18,667 bases of DNA from Alkanindiges sp. (GTDB lineage Bacteria; Pseudomonadota; Gammaproteobacteria; Pseudomonadales; Moraxellaceae). The notes beneath the pieces were generated by a model. The model did no database searches and was not told where the DNA came from. It worked only from the letters and a program-made list of their open reading frames with translations. This document shows, piece by piece, positions 15,392 to 18,667 of the stretch. Position 1 is the first letter of the stretch, and the number at the start of each line of letters is the position of its first letter. The translations under genes were made by a program, and so were the position numbers. Location of the stretch: contig JASLIR010000009.1 of assembly GCA_030152125.1 (NCBI GenBank), positions 1-18,667 of the forward strand. The letters are read 5' to 3'.

Positions 15392-16087
15392 ATGGGTTTT
15401 CCAGCACAAGACAGTATTGTGATTGAAACAACTGGGCAACCACGTTTTGCTGTTATCTGGCTGCACGGCTTGGGTGCCAGTGGCGATGATTTCGTACCCG
15501 TGGTAAATGAACTTAAAAAGTCTGCAGTATTTGGTATCCGTTTTATTTTTCCAAATGCACCCATGATTCCGGTTACGGTGAATGGTGGCTATATTATGCC
15601 GGCCTGGTACGACATCCTGAGCATGAGTGGCTTAAGCCGCGAGGTGGATCACCAGGGCATTATGCACAGCATTGCCATTGTACAGGGCCTGATTCAGGAT
15701 CAGCTGGCGCAGGGGATTGCTGCCAATCATATTTTTCTGGCCGGTTTTTCGCAGGGTGGGGCCATTGCCTATAGCACTGCTTTAACGCTGGATCAGCGCC
15801 TGGCTGGTGTCCTTGCCCTATCTACCTATATCCCTGAACCTGCATGGCTAAAAATTAACTATAACAGCATCCAGCAAGGGCTTCCCATATTGGCCATGCA
15901 TGGTACGCAAGATCCGGTCGTATCGCTACAGCTGGGGCAACAGGCTTACCAGCTGGCGCAGCAGCTGGGCAGTGAGGCGACCTGGTTTGACTATCCCATG
16001 CAGCACCAGGTGTGCTGGGAGCAAATCCAGCAGATTGACCACTGGTTGAGTACGCAAATGGAAATCATATCCAGAATAGGCCAGTAG
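15392..16087 (+). CDS. Alpha/beta-hydrolase carboxylesterase (EstB/APT1 family)
   Basis: A 231-residue cytoplasmic serine hydrolase of the phospholipase/carboxylesterase family, related to Pseudomonas carboxylesterase II and eukaryotic acyl-protein thioesterase 1. The fold's landmarks are WLHGLGASGDDFVPVV (23-38), PNAP and MPAWYDI (69-75), the nucleophile elbow GFSQGG with Ser120, GTQDPVV with Asp174, and HQVC with His205. These give a complete Ser-Asp-His triad; the usual family motif around the histidine is HSVC. It should hydrolyse short-chain esters; the natural substrate is unknown. ATG 15392 has AAAGGA eleven bases upstream. The gene follows the ribosomal terminator and is functionally separate from the ribosomal genes. 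Confidence 0.9.
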   Translation: MGFPAQDSIVIETTGQPRFAVIWLHGLGASGDDFVPVVNELKKSAVFGIRFIFPNAPMIPVTVNGGYIMPAWYDILSMSGLSREVDHQGIMHSIAIVQGLIQDQLAQGIAANHIFLAGFSQGGAIAYSTALTLDQRLAGVLALSTYIPEPAWLKINYNSIQQGLPILAMHGTQDPVVSLQLGQQAYQLAQQLGSEATWFDYPMQHQVCWEQIQQIDHWLSTQMEIISRIGQ

Positions 16088-16106
16088 CCGATAAACGGTA
16101 GCCCTT

Positions 16107-16280
16107 GTTGACAACTGCTGATCATTAATGGTCTTTAAAAATTGTCATCTTGGGACAAAAAACTGCTATAAAGCCTTGCGGCAAAAGACAGACTTTGCAT
16201 ATAAATGTGCTAGTTGATTGATATTTTTGGTAATAGTACAAAAGCTCTATTTTTTTAGAAGTTGACATTGACTATTGTCA
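16107..16280 (+). promoter_or_regulatory. Cluster of TGACA/TGTCA inverted repeats
   Basis: Three small inverted repeats built from related half-sites lie in the spacer: GTTGACAAC (16107-16115), TTGTC-7-GACAA (16142-16158), and TGACA-8-TGTCA (16263-16267/16276-16280). The last covers the -35 and spacer of the best promoter candidate for the next gene, so a repressor bound there would block it. No regulator gene is in the window; the operator role is inferred. Confidence 0.3.
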
Positions 16281-16290
16281 GAAATGTGAT
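16262..16290 (+). promoter_or_regulatory. Probable promoter of the flavin monooxygenase
   Basis: TTGACA (16262-16267; 6 of 6), a 17-nt spacer and TGTGAT (16285-16290; 4 of 6). The start would be near 16297, about 32 nt before the ATG. A second candidate, TTGATT (16214-16219) with TACAAA (16237-16242) at 17 nt, lies just upstream. The whole 16088-16328 spacer is A/T-rich and holds no gene that I can support. Confidence 0.5.
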
Positions 16291-16328
16291 TAATGTAGGC
16301 AGCAACCTAAGTGTGGTATGAGAAAATT

Positions 16329-17825
16329 ATGAGTCAGAATCACGTTGATGTATTGATTGTTGGTGCGGGTATTTCTGGTATTGGCGTGGCGGCTCATCTG
16401 ACGCGTGAAGCGCCACAAAAGAAATTTGCCATTCTGGAACGCCGTAAGGCAATTGGTGGTACCTGGGATTTGTTCCGCTACCCCGGCATTCGCTCCGACT
16501 CTGATATGTCAACCTTTGGCTATGAATTCCGTCCGTGGACTGAATCCAAGGTGCTGGCGGATGGCCCGGCGATCCGTGGCTATGTGAATGATACCGCAAA
16601 AGAATACAAGGTTACTGATAAAATTCATTTTGACCGTCATGTAAAATCTGCCAACTGGTCCACTGCCAACAAGGTGTGGACACTGGTCGTAGAGAATACC
16701 GGCACGGGCGCAACCGAGCAGTGGACTGCCAACTTCCTGGTAGGCTGTACCGGTTACTATAATTATGACGAAGGCTTCCAGCCCAATTATCCGGGTCAGG
16801 ATCAGTTTAAGGGGCAGTTTATTCACCCGCAACACTGGCCGGAAAACCTGCAATATGCTGGCAAAAAAGTAGTGATTATTGGTAGTGGTGCAACCGCGAT
16901 TACCCTGGTTCCTGCCATGGCGCCTACAGCGGGTCATGTAACCATGTTACAGCGCTCTCCGACCTATATTGCCTCTATTCCTGCCATTGACCCTGTATTT
17001 GATAAAATGAAGAAGGTTATGCCAGAAAAAGTGGCATACAAATTAACGCGCGGCCGTAATATTGCCTTCCAGCGTTTAATCTTCAAACTGTCCAAAGACA
17101 AGCCAGAGCTGGTTAAACGTCTGCTGCTGGGTTCTGTGCGCCATCAGGTAGGTAAAGACTTTGATATGCGCCACTTCACGCCAAACTATAATCCATGGGA
17201 TCAGCGTTTGTGTGTGGTGCCAAATGGTGACCTGTTCAAAACCATCCGCTCCGGTAAAGCCTCTGTAGAAACAGACCATATTGAACGTTTTACTGAAAAA
17301 GGTATTTTGCTGAAATCCGGTAAAGAGCTGGAAGCGGATATTATTGTTTCTGCTACCGGTTTGAATGTGCAGGTATTGGGTGGGGTTCAGGCCAGTGTTG
17401 ATGGCCAGCCACTAAAAACCAATGACCATATGATGTATAAGGGTATCCTGCTAAGCGATGTACCGAATGCTGCGATTATTGTGGGTTATATCAATGCGTC
17501 CTGGACCTTGAAAGTGGATATTGCTGCACAGTATTTAAGCCGTCTGTTGAATTATATGGACGACAATAAATACAAAGTAGTTGTTCCCAAGGGTGATGCC
17601 AGCCAGATTATGGAAGATACCATTATGGGCAAGCTGAGCTCCGGTTACATTATGCGTGCGGTGGATACCCTGCCTAAGCAGGGCCTGACTGCGCCATGGA
17701 ACGTAAGTAACAATTACCTGGCCGACCGTGCTGAACTGAAAGAAGCAACTTTCGATGATGGCGTGCTGGTATTTGATAACAAGGCAGGCAAAGGCAAGAA
17801 GAAAGGCTTTAAACTGTTTGGTTAA
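16329..17825 (+). CDS. FAD/NADPH flavin monooxygenase, AlmA-like
   Basis: A 498-residue flavoprotein monooxygenase of the Baeyer-Villiger/FMO-like group. Motifs are the FAD-binding VGAGISGIG (11-19), GGTWDLFRYPGIRSDSDMS (43-61), the BVMO fingerprint FKGQFIHPQHWP (160-171; pattern FxGxxxHxxxWP), the NADP-binding IIGSGATA (183-190), and SATGLNV further on. The length, the DLFRYPGIRSDSDMSTFG stretch and the lysine-rich C-terminus (GKGKKKGFKLFG) resemble AlmA, the long-chain alkane hydroxylase of Acinetobacter, as I recall it; an EthA-type ketone monooxygenase is the alternative. I use ATG 16329 rather than GTG 16311, as the FAD motif then starts at the usual distance. It stands alone between its own promoter region and a strong terminator. 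Confidence 0.85.
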   Translation: MSQNHVDVLIVGAGISGIGVAAHLTREAPQKKFAILERRKAIGGTWDLFRYPGIRSDSDMSTFGYEFRPWTESKVLADGPAIRGYVNDTAKEYKVTDKIHFDRHVKSANWSTANKVWTLVVENTGTGATEQWTANFLVGCTGYYNYDEGFQPNYPGQDQFKGQFIHPQHWPENLQYAGKKVVIIGSGATAITLVPAMAPTAGHVTMLQRSPTYIASIPAIDPVFDKMKKVMPEKVAYKLTRGRNIAFQRLIFKLSKDKPELVKRLLLGSVRHQVGKDFDMRHFTPNYNPWDQRLCVVPNGDLFKTIRSGKASVETDHIERFTEKGILLKSGKELEADIIVSATGLNVQVLGGVQASVDGQPLKTNDHMMYKGILLSDVPNAAIIVGYINASWTLKVDIAAQYLSRLLNYMDDNKYKVVVPKGDASQIMEDTIMGKLSSGYIMRAVDTLPKQGLTAPWNVSNNYLADRAELKEATFDDGVLVFDNKAGKGKKKGFKLFG

Positions 17826-17844
17826 GCCAAATGCGCTTTTAGGC

Positions 17845-17883
17845 ATAACAAAAAACCTGACGTAATGTCAGGTTTTTTGTTAT
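17845..17883 (+). terminator. Bidirectional intrinsic terminator
   Basis: The arms 17845-17861 and 17867-17883 are perfectly complementary over 17 bp with a 5-nt loop (GTAAT). The core is ACCTGAC/GTCAGGT, flanked by A6 on the left and T6 on the right, so it works for either strand. It lies 20 nt after the monooxygenase stop and 16 nt before the end of the convergent minus-strand gene. Confidence 0.95.
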
Positions 17884-17898
17884 TAAGCTTAAAGATGA

Positions 17899-18667
17899 TC
17901 ATTTAAATACAAAAGGCGGAACTTTACGCTCAATTTCGTCTTGAAGTTGTTCGTAAAACTCTGTTGGGGGATTGGCATTCTTGTTTGCCCGTATAGCTTC
18001 TGAGTATAAACGCTCTCTTTCTGCGGTATGCGCATTGAGTTGTTTCGCAAGCTCATTAAAGGCGTTAAAAGCATAAGCTTTACAATAGTTATATACTTCT
18101 AGCTTATTCCAGTCCTCAGGGTGGTAGCTGGGAATGGACTGAAAGAGCTTACGAGTAAGTGCCTGATCCTTGCTATAGCATGCAATGGTAGCGAAATTTG
18201 CATAGTTCCACTGGGTCGGATACTTTTTAAGAACCTGATCAAGCGATTTTTGCATTCTTGGCCAGTTAACGGGAGTTTTTTCCCGTAAATTCTCAACGCC
18301 AGAATAAGAAAAAATAACCCAGTAAACCCGTGAATATAGCGCATCAGCATCTGTAATTTTGGTATTAGCTGCGGCCAGCCGGGCAATATCATCCCGCATT
18401 TGCATGCGCTTCTGTTTGTCATCACTAAAACGGCAGGTCACGCCGTGAAAGTAAATGTTGTAATAGCCGGGGTGTTTTTTGACGCCTTCATTAAATGTAT
18501 TCAAACACTTACTGGTATCGCTATCAGATTTAAATTCATCCAGTTGAGTAGTAAACCACTCTGGGTCATTTTGCACACTTGGACCAATCTTCTGCATATA
18601 TTGTTTGATCAACTCATCATAAGCAAAAGAACAGCTAACGCCTGTAAAGTCAGCAGTATTAGAGTCA
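17899..18667 (-). CDS. Protein of unknown function, DUF4034-like, 5' end outside window
   Basis: The frame is open from the right edge to the stop at 17899-17901, giving 255 visible residues; it continues upstream of the TTG at 18610-18612 (visible beginning DSNTADFTGVSCSFAYDELI), so the start lies outside. The sequence is soluble and helical in appearance, with aromatic, tetratricopeptide-like stretches: HPGYYNIYFHGV, DADALYSRVYWVIFSY, NWPRMQKSLDQVLKKYP, QWNYANFATIACYSKD and ALTRKLFQSI. The pattern of a tryptophan-flanked helix, then NYANFATIAC, recalls DUF4034-type proteins, from memory only. No catalytic motif is evident. It converges on the monooxygenase gene and shares the terminator with it. 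Confidence 0.7.
   Translation of the reverse strand, partial: DSNTADFTGVSCSFAYDELIKQYMQKIGPSVQNDPEWFTTQLDEFKSDSDTSKCLNTFNEGVKKHPGYYNIYFHGVTCRFSDDKQKRMQMRDDIARLAAANTKITDADALYSRVYWVIFSYSGVENLREKTPVNWPRMQKSLDQVLKKYPTQWNYANFATIACYSKDQALTRKLFQSIPSYHPEDWNKLEVYNYCKAYAFNAFNELAKQLNAHTAERERLYSEAIRANKNANPPTEFYEQLQDEIERKVPPFVFK

Noticed and set aside
16142..16172. Promoter TTGTCA / TATAAA upstream of the monooxygenase
   Set aside because: The 19-nt spacer is poor and the site is about 150 nt from the gene; the TTGACA site at 16262 is better.
1..18667. Mobile elements, CRISPR arrays, tRNA or rRNA genes
   Set aside because: No terminal repeats with a transposase, regular spacers or cloverleaf sequence were seen; the window is almost fully accounted for by housekeeping genes.

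Overview
The window is a near-complete bacterial ribosomal-protein super-cluster (S10, spc and alpha operons, 28 genes in the classical order, all on the + strand), flanked by a few unrelated genes. Gene order, C-minus (zinc-free) forms of S14 and S4, gammaproteobacterial-type RpoA and SecY sequences, moderate GC and an AlmA-like flavin monooxygenase point to a gammaproteobacterium. A relative of the Moraxellaceae (Acinetobacter and allies) is my best guess, from memory of sequence resemblance only.

Layout. 2-361: end of a small cysteine-containing lipoprotein gene cut by the window edge. 556-1308: class I glutamine amidotransferase-like protein. 1309-1602: S10 promoter and a roughly 225-nt structured leader. 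1603-6731: S10 operon (rpsJ, rplC, rplD, rplW, rplB, rpsS, rplV, rpsC, rplP, rpmC, rpsQ). 6732-6813: spc junction with an 18-bp hairpin and a probable promoter. 6814-12350: spc operon (rplN, rplX, rplE, rpsN, rpsH, rplF, rplR, rpsE, rpmD, rplO, secY, rpmJ; the 38-codon rpmJ is easily missed). 12351-12476: alpha junction with promoter and a 12-bp hairpin. 12477-15302: alpha operon (rpsM, rpsK, rpsD, rpoA, rplQ), closed by a UUCG-loop terminator. 15392-16087: EstB/APT1-type carboxylesterase. 16088-16328: promoter-rich spacer. 16329-17825: AlmA-like flavin monooxygenase. 17845-17883: two-way terminator. 17899-18667: a minus-strand gene of unknown function that runs off the right edge.

How it works together. 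The ribosomal block supplies about half of the ribosomal proteins, the SecY translocon core and the RNA polymerase alpha subunit, and is tightly packed with short spacers and several 1-4 nt start/stop overlaps. Three promoter-like sites (1342-1370, 6738-6766, 12368-12397) head the three operons and all have a GC- or C-rich stretch just after the -10, as expected of stringently controlled promoters. At the two internal junctions an inverted repeat is interleaved with the promoter, so the full hairpin can form only in RNA reading through from upstream, not in RNA started locally.

I found no mobile element, tRNA, rRNA or CRISPR array and no clearly new multi-gene system. The points most worth a second look are the duplicated, alternatively pairing S10 leader, the promoter/hairpin overlaps, the Arg/Gly-rich extension of S3 and the control region of the flavin monooxygenase.
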